Shown here in pieces: positions 16,952-25,120 of a stretch of 64,000 bases of DNA. Within the stretch, counting starts at the first letter, position 1. Each line of letters starts with the position of its first letter. Made by a program: the position numbers and the translations under genes. The notes under the pieces are model-generated. The model was given only the letters and a program-made list of their open reading frames with translations, searched no databases and was not told where the DNA came from. The DNA comes from Nitrospira sp. (GTDB taxonomy: Bacteria; Nitrospirota; Nitrospiria; Nitrospirales; Nitrospiraceae), in assembly GCA_036984305.1 (NCBI GenBank), contig BQWY01000001.1:1302001-1366000 (forward strand). Reading direction: 5' to 3'.

Positions 16952-17182
16952 TACGACTTGCGGCACGCGTTTGCGAGTCGGTTGGCATTGTCCGGTCCGA
17001 ATCCCTCGACCATCGCGGCTCTGCTGCGACATTTCAGCCTGGATTTGGTCCGGCGGTACGCCCACTTGAATCAACCACACCTGAAGGCGGCGGTGGGGAT
17101 GGTGGCGGCCTATGTACGGGGGCATTCCGAACCCGGAACCGGAAAACGGGCGTTCGGTGGGAGAGGGGAGCGGTACGCCTGA
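16952..17182 (+). pseudogene. Remnant of a tyrosine recombinase (C-terminal end)
   Basis: The reading frame after a stop at 16949-16951 gives the C-terminal catalytic box of a phage-type integrase. It contains DLRHAFASRLALSG with the second catalytic Arg and His, LLRHFSLDLVRRYAHL with the nucleophile Tyr, and a helix HLKAAV. The remaining two thirds of the protein, including the first catalytic Arg, are missing. There is no start codon at the expected place. It lies 36 nt from tRNA-Arg, the typical neighbour of such integrases. The rest of 16797-17218 holds no other feature that I can support. Confidence 0.7.
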
Positions 17183-17218
17183 ATCGGCGGAAGCTGGCGT
17201 AAGTGTTGAGGGTAATTA

Positions 17219-17295
17219 TGGTGCCCCCGACACGAATTGAACGTGCGACACGCGGTTTAGGAAACCGCTGCTCTATCCAACTGAGCTACGGGGGC
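17219..17295 (-). tRNA. tRNA-Arg(CCT)
   Basis: A 77-nt cloverleaf with acceptor GCCCCCG/CGGGGGC and anticodon stem GCGGT/ACCGC around TTCCTAA, which gives anticodon CCT. The D-arm AGCTCAGTTGGATAGAGC is standard and CCA is encoded. Its 3' end points towards the recombinase remnant. Confidence 0.95.
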
Positions 17296-17437
17296 ATAGC
17301 GGTACGATACTGAAAGGGAGGCGGGATGTCCAGCAGCGTCTCCGGATGTGCTGACGCATGAGGGATGGCAGCGACGAGATAATGGGGTGGGGCCAAGCGC
17401 CATCGGACACCCGGCCCCGTACGACTAATTATACGGC

Positions 17438-17854
17438 TCAGCGATGGGTCAATTGATCCCGCTTGCAGCTTTCTTCAGCCAACATTCGCTGGCCCGGCGT
17501 TGCGTCCTTGGGAATCCGTGCCATGCAGGCTTCGAGGGAGTCTCCTTGGGTGCCAGCCGATGCCCGATCGCCACTCTTCGTCGTCGCCGTGCCCACGACA
17601 CCTTGGCGCAGGGTCTCGTTGTCCCGGCAACTTTGTTCAGCCACCATCCGTGCGCCGGCGCTCGAGCCACTCGGGATCCGTGCCAGACAAGCTTTCAGTG
17701 AATCCGAGAGCGCATCGGAGGTTGTCCCAGCGGCGGTCGTCATCGATGAGCCTCCTGATGTCGGCTGCATCCCGGCCTCTTCTGTCGCGCACCCTGCCAC
17801 TCCCAGCAGGCAGGCGAGGCCAATAAGCCCAGTTCCAACCAGCATCCTGTTCAT
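17438..17854 (-). CDS. Small lipoprotein with two 34-residue repeats
   Basis: This encodes 138 residues. The signal peptide ends at LLGVAGC, a good lipobox. After a Ser/Thr/Gly-rich linker, two similar blocks of about 34 residues occur. Each begins DSL-x-AC-x-ARIP, continues with ARM or QRM, then (V/L)AE(Q/E)SC, and each carries two cysteines. Paired cysteines suggest a disulfide in each block. GGAGG lies 10 nt before ATG 17854; the in-frame ATG at 17863 is too close to it. No family is recognised. It is probably an envelope protein of the periplasm or outer membrane. Confidence 0.75.
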   Translation of the reverse strand: MNRMLVGTGLIGLACLLGVAGCATEEAGMQPTSGGSSMTTAAGTTSDALSDSLKACLARIPSGSSAGARMVAEQSCRDNETLRQGVVGTATTKSGDRASAGTQGDSLEACMARIPKDATPGQRMLAEESCKRDQLTHR

Positions 17855-17940
17855 AAGTGCCATTCCTCCTTAGGCGCAATGAGTGAGCATACCTGATGTG
17901 GATCCGCCCCTATATAGCGAAGTCCCCCTCGGGGCGCAAG

Positions 17941-19329
17941 TTACTTCGTCGGGTCCTGCGAGTCGCTGTCGTCCTCCGTAGCCGATTTGAGAAGGGATTC
18001 TTTGGACGGTATTTGAGTAAGGATGTCCGATCGAGCCCGGTAAATCCCTGTCAGACCGTGCCCTTTTGCATAGACGAGTCCATTGGCATGATTGCCCAGC
18101 ACCAATCGCGCGGTTCTGCCATCTTTCCTGGTTGCTGTGAATTCCGCCGCTGGAGCGGCCAGACCATAGGGAGCTAGGGCACCCGGTTGCTTGACCTCCC
18201 GTAGCTCAGCCGGGAGATTCACCACTCGGCTGACAAAGAGGTCAGCGTCTTCCTGTTTGAGTTTGGCCATGGGCTGATCCTCAAGGACCCACTCGTCGTG
18301 TTGATTGATCAGCGTATAGTCGTGCTCACGAGTCTTCACATGCAGCATACTGATATCGAGGAGGTCCATTCCCAGTAGGCGTTTGTCTCGAAGGGTAAAG
18401 AGGTCCTTAGTCAGATCCTTGATATCGTTGGGGCTGATCCGATAGAGGGACTCGTGCCCGGGGGTTACCGCAAACGCCTCCCCGCTTGCTGGATCGGGCT
18501 GATAGAGCTTGACGACTTGATCCCGCCCAGCCGTGTGCACGGTAATGGTCGCGACCGGGTTGGTCAGTTTCTTTTCCGTCGTCGTACGTTCCGGACCGGG
18601 ATCAATGATCCCGATCGCTTTTAAATCTGCGAGCCTGTAGAGAAAGGCACGCACTTCACTTTGATCCGCATTGGTTTCGATGGGTGCCCGGATCTTCCAC
18701 TTCTTCGCCGGCTTCTCCGGCATCAGATAGAGCACGAGTTCTGTCGGAGGATAATGGAGACGCAACCGATCGACTTGAGCCTGATCGATCTGAAGGATTT
18801 CCTTACGCCGAAAGCTCATGACACTTTTGTTGAGAAAGTCTTTGGCGGCCAAGTCCGTGAGCAGCACGTGATGGTCCGAATCTCGCAGCACATACAGCGT
18901 TGAGGAAATCGGGCCGGTGTCCCCAATGGAGAACGTCTCGTGCTTGTTTGAATCCCCGATGGTGATGACCGCGGCGGGCTTATCCAGGCCAAACGGGGCG
19001 AGTGCGGATGCGGACTCCTCCACTGTTCGTGACACCTTGCCGAGTACCAGAGCCCTGATCATGCTCTCGACCTCTCTTCGGTCGGCCTCGGTCTTGATGG
19101 GGACCGTCATCTTCCAACCCCCATCTGAGGCTCGGTCCAATACGATGTCTCCCTGTTCCGAACGTATGGCCAGGTGCGTGACGGCCGACTCTTCCAGGGG
19201 GAGCAGTTTCGACTCTTCGGCGTCACGTCGCTCTTGGCGCTCCTGGGTAGGGAACTCGATGAAATAGAGATACGCAGCAAGCCCGAGGAGAATAGCGGCC
19301 ATCAGGACTGTTGCACCGTACCGTTGCAT
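17941..19329 (-). CDS. DUF4340 domain protein of a gliding-type ABC operon
   Basis: This encodes 462 residues. It has one N-terminal membrane helix (about 7-25) followed by a large extracytoplasmic part of repeated DUF4340 modules. Each has a pattern of two sheets, seen as WKMTVPIKTEADRREVES and again as KWKIRAPIETNADQSEVRA. DUF4340 proteins regularly accompany GldG-like proteins and ABC-2 transporters. It is the last gene of a leftward operon, 6 nt after the GldG-like gene. The function of the operon in Nitrospira is not known. Confidence 0.85.
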   Translation of the reverse strand: MQRYGATVLMAAILLGLAAYLYFIEFPTQERQERRDAEESKLLPLEESAVTHLAIRSEQGDIVLDRASDGGWKMTVPIKTEADRREVESMIRALVLGKVSRTVEESASALAPFGLDKPAAVITIGDSNKHETFSIGDTGPISSTLYVLRDSDHHVLLTDLAAKDFLNKSVMSFRRKEILQIDQAQVDRLRLHYPPTELVLYLMPEKPAKKWKIRAPIETNADQSEVRAFLYRLADLKAIGIIDPGPERTTTEKKLTNPVATITVHTAGRDQVVKLYQPDPASGEAFAVTPGHESLYRISPNDIKDLTKDLFTLRDKRLLGMDLLDISMLHVKTREHDYTLINQHDEWVLEDQPMAKLKQEDADLFVSRVVNLPAELREVKQPGALAPYGLAAPAAEFTATRKDGRTARLVLGNHANGLVYAKGHGLTGIYRARSDILTQIPSKESLLKSATEDDSDSQDPTK

Positions 19330-19335
19330 GGGTGC

Positions 19336-20865
19336 TTAGAGTCGTCGCCGTCGGCGCCACACCATGATCCCGTAGAGCAGTGTCGTCAGAGGCAAGAACA
19401 CCACCTGGAGCCAAAATAGGGTTAAAGCCTGTGTAGGATTGGGAATGAATGGACGAAACGCCGGTTCCTTGGGAGTGATGGAGACCAGGTCCCGTTCTTC
19501 AGCCAGCCATCCGACGACGTGCAAAAAGAGATCGGCGTTGCCAAGAACATTTGCGTACGCATTACTCACAAATGTTGAATTGCCGAGGATAACGATCGCA
19601 GGATTGGGTTGTCCCTCGGTCGGTTTTGTCTTTGGCACTACAGCCGCCGCAAGCGCCAGCGGGCCCTGAATGTCCTTGTCGGCGTTGAAACTAATGACCG
19701 TCCCCTGCATGTCGGTTTCGGCCCAACTCCTGGGCGAAGTCCGAGCAAGCGGGACGTATTCCCATTCTTTTGCGGCCTCGTCGCTGAAGGTTACGTGCTG
19801 AGATGTGGGCATGAGGACGGCCGCCGTCAAGTCCTGGGTGATCTCGTGTTCCGTAAAAGTCCGGACGAGCAGCGTACTTAAGTCTCCTTGGGCGAGACGA
19901 TCTTGAAGATCGACGAGCAGCCCGGGGCCGACGGACAATCCCCACGAGGCCATCAGGTCCGTCAAGTCGGTCTCCGTCCCCGGGTCCAGCATCAACAATA
20001 GTCGTCCTCCCCGATCAACGTATTCCTTGAGTCGGGTCTTCTCTGCCGCGGTGACGCGTCGTTGCGGACCCCCCACTATCAGGGCGGCCGCCTCCTGTGG
20101 CACTCCTGTCTCCTGCAGGAGCGTGAGGGACCCGACCTCATAACCTTGCTTCGTTAGCGCCTCTTTGATGACTTCATAGCCGCCGCGTTCACGGTCGTTC
20201 ACACTATGTTCACCGTGTCCGTCGAGGAAAAGGATCTTCTTCTTGGTTTGCCTGGTAACACGAATCAATCCACTCGTCAGTTCTGCCTCAGAGGGCGTCG
20301 TGACTCGGACGGTTTCGGTTCCCGATTCCAATACAGCGGTATTGAGGCGGGTAATCCCGTATTTTCGTGCTTCATCGGGACGGCGTTCCGGGTCGACGTA
20401 GGTGACCCGCACATGGTCGCTTTCGCTCCGATAACTGTCCAACAGATCGCGATAGGTGTTGAAGCCAGGGCTTCGATCCTGAGCGAACACGGTCACGCTG
20501 ACGTCTTGCTTGAGGTTGCGCAGGACCTTGTGGGTTTGAGGCGCAAGGGAGAAGCTTTGTGTTTCCGATAGATCCCAACGCTGGGAGTGGCGAGCTCCAA
20601 GGAAATTGACGATGCCGAGTATGCTCACGAACAAGACCGCAAGGAGCACGCTGTTCACTCCCAGCTTGGTGCTCCGACGTGTGGAAAATGATTTCAACTC
20701 TTGAAGACGAAGCGACAGGTACACGCCCCCGCATCCAAGCGCGATGAGTTCGCAGACGGTCACGACCCAGGAGGGGACGGCAACCAGGCTGTACATGACC
20801 AGCCCGGCGGCGGCAAAGGCGAGCCCGATAATCCCGAGCACCGGAGCGGCGGTTTTTACTTCCAT
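19336..20865 (-). CDS. GldG-like ABC-transporter auxiliary protein
   Basis: This encodes 509 residues. It has two N-terminal membrane helices (about 10-55), then a periplasmic domain beginning with the ABC-auxiliary region (LRNLKQDVSVTVFAQDR) and continuing with IFLDGHGEHSVNDRERGGY. A C-terminal membrane helix ends in Arg-rich residues. In gliding Bacteroidetes GldG works with GldF and GldA; homologues occur with DUF4340 genes in many non-gliding bacteria. The gene overlaps the permease gene by 10 nt. Confidence 0.85.
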   Translation of the reverse strand: MEVKTAAPVLGIIGLAFAAAGLVMYSLVAVPSWVVTVCELIALGCGGVYLSLRLQELKSFSTRRSTKLGVNSVLLAVLFVSILGIVNFLGARHSQRWDLSETQSFSLAPQTHKVLRNLKQDVSVTVFAQDRSPGFNTYRDLLDSYRSESDHVRVTYVDPERRPDEARKYGITRLNTAVLESGTETVRVTTPSEAELTSGLIRVTRQTKKKILFLDGHGEHSVNDRERGGYEVIKEALTKQGYEVGSLTLLQETGVPQEAAALIVGGPQRRVTAAEKTRLKEYVDRGGRLLLMLDPGTETDLTDLMASWGLSVGPGLLVDLQDRLAQGDLSTLLVRTFTEHEITQDLTAAVLMPTSQHVTFSDEAAKEWEYVPLARTSPRSWAETDMQGTVISFNADKDIQGPLALAAAVVPKTKPTEGQPNPAIVILGNSTFVSNAYANVLGNADLFLHVVGWLAEERDLVSITPKEPAFRPFIPNPTQALTLFWLQVVFLPLTTLLYGIMVWRRRRRL

Positions 20866-21626
20866 CGCTGCGAATCCACCACTCGATGAGCCAGAAAGAG
20901 CATAAGCGTGATGCCAGATACGAAATAGACGAGATCCTTGGTTTCGACCAGTCCTCTGACCAGCCTGTCATAGTGCTCGATAAAGGACACGTAGGCAATA
21001 AAATTGCCGGGCCCCGTATCGCCCATCAGCGTCCCGACCGCGCCTAGCAGCCAGAGGATGATTAAGAGACCGAAGCTCAGAAATGCCGCGACGATTTGAT
21101 TTTCCGTGAGGCTGGATGCGAGTACGCCGGATGCCAGGAATAGGCCTCCAAGCAGTACCAGGCCGAGGTAGCCTGTGAATACCGAGTTCCAATCAAAGCT
21201 GCTGAACAGGGACATGATTAACGGGACGAAACCTGTGAGGGCCAGCAAGCCCAGATAGATCAGGAAGACGCTGAGAAATTTGCCGAGGACCATATCGTTG
21301 ATGCGGATCGGGGCTGTCATCAAGAATTCGAAGGTGCGGAGTTTGCGCTCTTCTGCAAAGAGTCGCATGGTCAGCAATGGCAAACTCAGCAAGAGCACGA
21401 TCGCGATACTGTAGAAGGTGGGGCGAAAGACCATGTCATTCAGGTTGACCTGGGCCATGCCGCCTTGAAGTTGCATCATGCGAACCGCTTGCATGCTGGC
21501 ACTTTGCACGGCGAGGTGAGCGAGAACTCCGAAGATAAGGAGAAACACGGCGCCTACGACGTACACGACCGGGGAAACAAAGGCCGAGCGAAGTTCCTTG
21601 GCGATGATGGCTTGAATGGGGGTCAT
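20856..21626 (-). CDS. ABC-2 type permease (GldF-like)
   Basis: This encodes 256 residues with six hydrophobic segments at about 20-45, 65-90, 105-135, 145-170, 175-200 and 230-250, the usual ABC-2 topology. It begins IQAIIAKELRSAFVSPVVY, typical of GldF-like permeases. It overlaps the ATPase gene upstream by ATGA and the GldG-like gene downstream. Together they form an exporter or membrane-remodelling complex, whose substrate is not visible in the sequence. Confidence 0.9.
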   Translation of the reverse strand: MTPIQAIIAKELRSAFVSPVVYVVGAVFLLIFGVLAHLAVQSASMQAVRMMQLQGGMAQVNLNDMVFRPTFYSIAIVLLLSLPLLTMRLFAEERKLRTFEFLMTAPIRINDMVLGKFLSVFLIYLGLLALTGFVPLIMSLFSSFDWNSVFTGYLGLVLLGGLFLASGVLASSLTENQIVAAFLSFGLLIILWLLGAVGTLMGDTGPGNFIAYVSFIEHYDRLVRGLVETKDLVYFVSGITLMLFLAHRVVDSQRWK

Positions 21627-22618
21627 GAGTGGGAGAGCGGAGTGCCTATGTCGTTGGTCGAAGCGGCGATTGCCGAACCTTGGGCGGTCAATCCTTCTTC
21701 ATGTTGCGTGAGCCGCAGAAACACGTCTTCCAGTGTCATGGTCACGGTCTTCAGTTCCAACAGTCCCCAGCCAGCGGTCACGACGAACCGGGATAACTCG
21801 TCTCTGATGTCACGTCCCAATTCGGTTTCGACCAATACGTTGTGTGTCCCGTCCGCGGCGGATACGGCCATCACGCCGTCCACGCGCTGCAACAGCTGGC
21901 GCCAATCCTCCGGAGGCGTTTTCACCGAAAGACTGAGCTTTTCGGAGCGGCGTAGGCGAGTCGAGAGTTGCTCCGGTGTGTCCTGGGCCACGATCCGTCC
22001 GCCATTGATGATGACGACACGCTGGCAAATGGCCGTGGCTTCGGGGAGGATGTGCGTGCTCAGAATGATCGTATGGGATTGGGAGAGATCCTTAATCAAC
22101 TGACGGATCTCGATGATCTGCTTCGGATCCAATCCGACCGTCGGTTCGTCGAGGATGAGTACCGGCGGGTCGTGCAGGAGCGCCTGAGCAAGGCCGACTC
22201 GTTGCCGATACCCTCTTGAGAGGTTTCCAATCAATCGCGATCGAACCGGCCCGAGCGAGAGACGGTCGATGACGCGATCCATGCGTTGACTCATATCAGA
22301 CCCGACCAGTCCACGGAGCCGGCCGACAAACGTCAAATATTCCTGTACGGTCAGTTCTTGATAGACCGGCGGAGTTTCAGGTAGATAGCCAATCTGTCGC
22401 TTCACCTCGTTCGCTTGCTCCAGGCAGTCGAAACCTGCCACTGTGGCAGTTCCCTCCGTTGCGGGCATATAACAGGTCAGGATGCGCATCGTCGTGGTTT
22501 TCCCCGCCCCGTTGGGACCGAGAAACGCCAGGACTTCACCCTTTTCAACGGAGAAGGAGACGTCGAAAATGGCGGTGTGCTCGCCGTAACGTTTGGTGAC
22601 GTGTTGAACCTGGATCAT
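21623..22618 (-). CDS. ABC transporter ATPase (GldA-like)
   Basis: This encodes 331 residues. The nucleotide-binding domain shows Walker A (GPNGAGKTTTMR), the Q-loop (IGYLPETPPVYQELTV), the ABC signature LSRGYRQRVGLAQA, Walker B VLILDEPTVGLDP and the H-loop His of STHI. About 100 further residues at the C-terminus form a regulatory extension. It powers the permease encoded by the next gene, with which it overlaps by 4 nt. It is the first gene of the leftward four-gene operon. Confidence 0.93.
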   Translation of the reverse strand: MIQVQHVTKRYGEHTAIFDVSFSVEKGEVLAFLGPNGAGKTTTMRILTCYMPATEGTATVAGFDCLEQANEVKRQIGYLPETPPVYQELTVQEYLTFVGRLRGLVGSDMSQRMDRVIDRLSLGPVRSRLIGNLSRGYRQRVGLAQALLHDPPVLILDEPTVGLDPKQIIEIRQLIKDLSQSHTIILSTHILPEATAICQRVVIINGGRIVAQDTPEQLSTRLRRSEKLSLSVKTPPEDWRQLLQRVDGVMAVSAADGTHNVLVETELGRDIRDELSRFVVTAGWGLLELKTVTMTLEDVFLRLTQHEEGLTAQGSAIAASTNDIGTPLSHS

Positions 22619-22849
22619 GCGGATGGAATCAAGGCGCTGGCTACTTTCGCCGGCCGCCCCGTCGAAGATGGGTCGAGTGACTCACATTCCCGACGTTGCT
22701 CCGAGGATAATACTGAGTCGAGAAAGTCTGGTCAAGCCGAACACGGGTCCCATCTTCTCGGCGGGCTGCCGGAAAGCATGTGAGGAAACCGGGCAACACA
22801 GTGTTCCGTGAAGGCTGCGCACGGTCCGGCGCGCCTGGGTGATTCCGTC

Positions 22850-22878
22850 TTTACAGGAGCAGCAGGAGTCGTTATAGT
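22850..22878 (+). promoter_or_regulatory. Sigma-70-type promoter for the exported protein gene
   Basis: TTTACA at 22850-22855 and TATAGT at 22873-22878 are separated by 17 nt. The start codon lies 53 nt after the -10. The rest of the 22619-22931 gap must also hold the promoter of the divergent ABC operon, which I could not identify. Confidence 0.6.
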
Positions 22879-22931
22879 TCGCTCCCATTCGACGCTCGAT
22901 TCACGCCGCTCTCCGGAAGGAAACGCTGAAC

Positions 22932-23267
22932 ATGATGCGTATGGCGCTCCTCGCGGGTGTCTTACTCGTCCTCACCGGGGACCCAGCGTGGTCAGGGACG
23001 GTAGCAGAAGCGGCGGTCTCCGCCACCCATCGCGTCACAGGAAAGGTGATAGCCAGGGTGACTCAGGAGCGACCGAACACCATTGTCTTGAGTACGGGCA
23101 CGGGACCGGCCGAGGTCATTGTCGGCGCGACTGTCGGCGAGGACGTTTCGATCCGGCGAGGCAAGAAGGCTGTTCGCTTGGAACAAATCCGGCTCGGTGA
23201 AACCATACAACTCACTTATGTCAAGACAAGCAGCGGACTCGTCGCCGTGAGTATTGTGGCCGAGTGA
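22932..23267 (+). CDS. Small exported protein, unknown function
   Basis: This encodes 111 residues. A signal peptide covers about the first 25 residues and cleavage probably follows SGTVA or AEAA. The mature part is mostly strand, with a repeated Val/Ile pattern (VTGKVIARVTQERPNTIVLS) that suggests a small beta-barrel or OB-like fold. GGAAGG lies 10 nt before the double ATG. A lipoprotein gene follows 41 nt downstream, and a good promoter precedes it. No family is recognised. Confidence 0.7.
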   Translation: MMRMALLAGVLLVLTGDPAWSGTVAEAAVSATHRVTGKVIARVTQERPNTIVLSTGTGPAEVIVGATVGEDVSIRRGKKAVRLEQIRLGETIQLTYVKTSSGLVAVSIVAE

Positions 23268-23308
23268 GCCGAACGCAATGCAGCATCATATTCGTTAGGG
23301 AGGCAATT

Positions 23309-23938
23309 GTGAACAAACCAGTCGTTGGTCTGTGTGTTGGTCTCCTGAGCATGGTCATTCTTATCGGCGGGTGTGCGTCGCAGGGAGAGGTGATCAATTT
23401 GGCGGTTCCCGCACTTCGAGATCCGGGCAATGCTCCCGTATCCAAGAACGCTGGACCGAAGGTCGGGGTAGTTCGCTTTGAAGACAAGCGATCCAACAAG
23501 GCTTGGCTTGGGACGCTGACGGGGCGGTTTGGCGGTGAGGAGCGCTTCAACGTGCGCGGGAACGATGCTGGTCAAGCGGTCGCCAACGCCCTGGCAGACT
23601 ATCTGCGCAGCAAGGGATGGCAGGCTGCTGTCGTTACCGATGCCACCCAGGCTTCCAATGACGTCGCGCTGTCAGGCGAAATCCAGGATCTGAGCGTGGA
23701 CGCAAAAAAGGGATTTTTTTCCACCGGGCTGACCTCGAAGTCCAAGGTGATGGTGCAAGGCAGTAATCGTGGGGACGGCAGCAAGGTTCGGATGACGTTG
23801 ACCGGAACCGGAGAAAATAGTGTGTTTTGGTTCAGCCAAGATGACGCACAGGAGTTGGTGAATGACGTGTTGACCGAGAGTTTTCACAAACTCACATCGC
23901 AGACCAAGTTCGAGGGCGGAGCATTAAAGCTGAAGTAG
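23309..23938 (+). CDS. YajG-like lipoprotein
   Basis: This encodes 209 residues from GTG 23309, with AGGGAGG at 23297-23303. The signal peptide ends with the lipobox IGGC. The body has GVVRFEDKRSNKAWLGTL and later a region starting VANALADYLRSKGW, a pattern of YajG-type lipoproteins in which a strand and an amphipathic helix bind outer-membrane partners. The C-terminal half is Ser/Gly-rich beta structure. It is 41 nt after the exported protein gene and may share its promoter. Confidence in the family name is moderate. Confidence 0.65.
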   Translation: MNKPVVGLCVGLLSMVILIGGCASQGEVINLAVPALRDPGNAPVSKNAGPKVGVVRFEDKRSNKAWLGTLTGRFGGEERFNVRGNDAGQAVANALADYLRSKGWQAAVVTDATQASNDVALSGEIQDLSVDAKKGFFSTGLTSKSKVMVQGSNRGDGSKVRMTLTGTGENSVFWFSQDDAQELVNDVLTESFHKLTSQTKFEGGALKLK

Positions 23939-24083
23939 TGCCTTAAAACGGCGCAAGGGGCGGTTTTTGACCTCCCGCATAGGTGGGTGGACGGTATTCC
24001 CTCCAGGGGGTTGGCTCTGATTGATCTCCGAGCTAGCCTGAAGAGGTTGAGTGAGTACGGACCCAACACGGAGGTCAAGCGCC

Positions 24084-24734
24084 ATGATGCCCCGCACACA
24101 TTTCATCTGGCCGCTCGCGCATCATGTATACGTGGCTATAGTCTTTCTTACCCTGAGTGGCTGTGGGCTCCTGCCAAAAGGCCATGTGGATCTAGACGTG
24201 AGTTCAAAGGATCGAGGCGTGGCTTCGTGGTATGGCGCCGACTTCCACGGCCGACTGGCTGCAGATGGTCGAGCCTTCGACATGTATGCCTTGACTGCCG
24301 CTCACCGAAGTCTTCCTTTAGGTAGCGTGGTGCGTGTCCTCAATGCCGCCAATGGCCGGTCCGTGGTCGTGCGTATTACGGACCGTGGACCCTATGCCGC
24401 AGGACGGGTGATAGATCTTTCCTATGGTGCGGCGGCACGAATTGGAATTGTGAAGCAGGGTCTGGCACCCGTCATCTTGGATGTCGTGAGCGAGGGGCAC
24501 CTCCTGGCCCAGTGGAATCAAAGTAAACGCGAGCCGGAGAGTCTTTTTGTAGAGGAAGAGGCGCCGCGGACGTGGCACGTGAAGGGGGGACGTACCGCAG
24601 GGGATGGCGCCACCAACGGGCTCAAGCTCCACGATGTGTGGGGCGTGCCCCGGCAACGACGCGTTGCCGATGTCTTCGCCGCAAATCACTATGTGGACCG
24701 ACGGGTTGCCGTGCTGTTGGTGACCTTATCCTAG
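24084..24734 (+). CDS. rlpA: RlpA-family septal ring lipoprotein
   Basis: This encodes 216 residues, start ATG 24084 with GGAGG 9 nt upstream. The signal peptide ends at LSGC. The double-psi beta-barrel domain follows at about 40-130. It contains GVASWYGADFHGRLAADGR, PLGSVVRVLNAANGRSVVVR and the catalytic-type ITDRGPYAAGRVIDLS. RlpA proteins are lytic transglycosylases that cut peptidoglycan strands lacking stem peptides, mostly at the division septum. No C-terminal SPOR domain is visible; the tail is about 65 residues of unassigned sequence. That is shorter than in many family members. Confidence 0.9.
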   Translation: MMPRTHFIWPLAHHVYVAIVFLTLSGCGLLPKGHVDLDVSSKDRGVASWYGADFHGRLAADGRAFDMYALTAAHRSLPLGSVVRVLNAANGRSVVVRITDRGPYAAGRVIDLSYGAAARIGIVKQGLAPVILDVVSEGHLLAQWNQSKREPESLFVEEEAPRTWHVKGGRTAGDGATNGLKLHDVWGVPRQRRVADVFAANHYVDRRVAVLLVTLS

Positions 24735-24743
24735 GCGCCACTG

Positions 24744-24773
24744 TTGACAGCGTCCAAAACGACCCACTACACT
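24744..24773 (+). promoter_or_regulatory. Sigma-70-type promoter for small basic protein
   Basis: TTGACA at 24744-24749 and TACACT at 24768-24773 are spaced by 18 nt. The ATG of the small basic protein lies 50 nt after the -10. Confidence 0.5.
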
Positions 24774-24823
24774 TCAATTCATTATCTATCTTCGTACATC
24801 CTGAATAGAGAGGCGAAACTTGT

Positions 24824-25030
24824 ATGGCCAAGCTCAGCCCTATGGAACAAGACGAAGCTCGTCTCAAGAAGAAGGTTCGGGCGCAACTCGCTGGGCACGA
24901 AAATGCGGAAGGTGATCCTGCGTTGCGGGCGCTGCGGAAGCGGCTCAGGCGTGCTCAGCGAAAGCGACGCATCCAGGCAAGTCGTGCCCTGAAAGGGAAG
25001 GGTGCAGGTGCCGAGAAAACGGGCGGGTAA
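24824..25030 (+). CDS. Small basic protein, 68 residues
   Basis: This encodes 68 residues, about a third of them Lys or Arg, with a central charged helix (RALRKRLRRAQRKRRIQ) and an unstructured tail. There is no signal peptide. A basic helical protein of this size could bind RNA or DNA, or be a ribosome-associated factor, but nothing specific can be seen. It has a recognisable promoter and lies 90 nt before the HEAT-repeat gene. Confidence 0.6.
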   Translation: MAKLSPMEQDEARLKKKVRAQLAGHENAEGDPALRALRKRLRRAQRKRRIQASRALKGKGAGAEKTGG

Positions 25031-25120
25031 GTGGTCGGCACGAGCGTGGCGACGACTCCGCTCGCGTCCCAGTGGCGGGGAAGATTCAAGAACCTGCTGG
25101 ACTGTCAATGAGGAGCAGAC

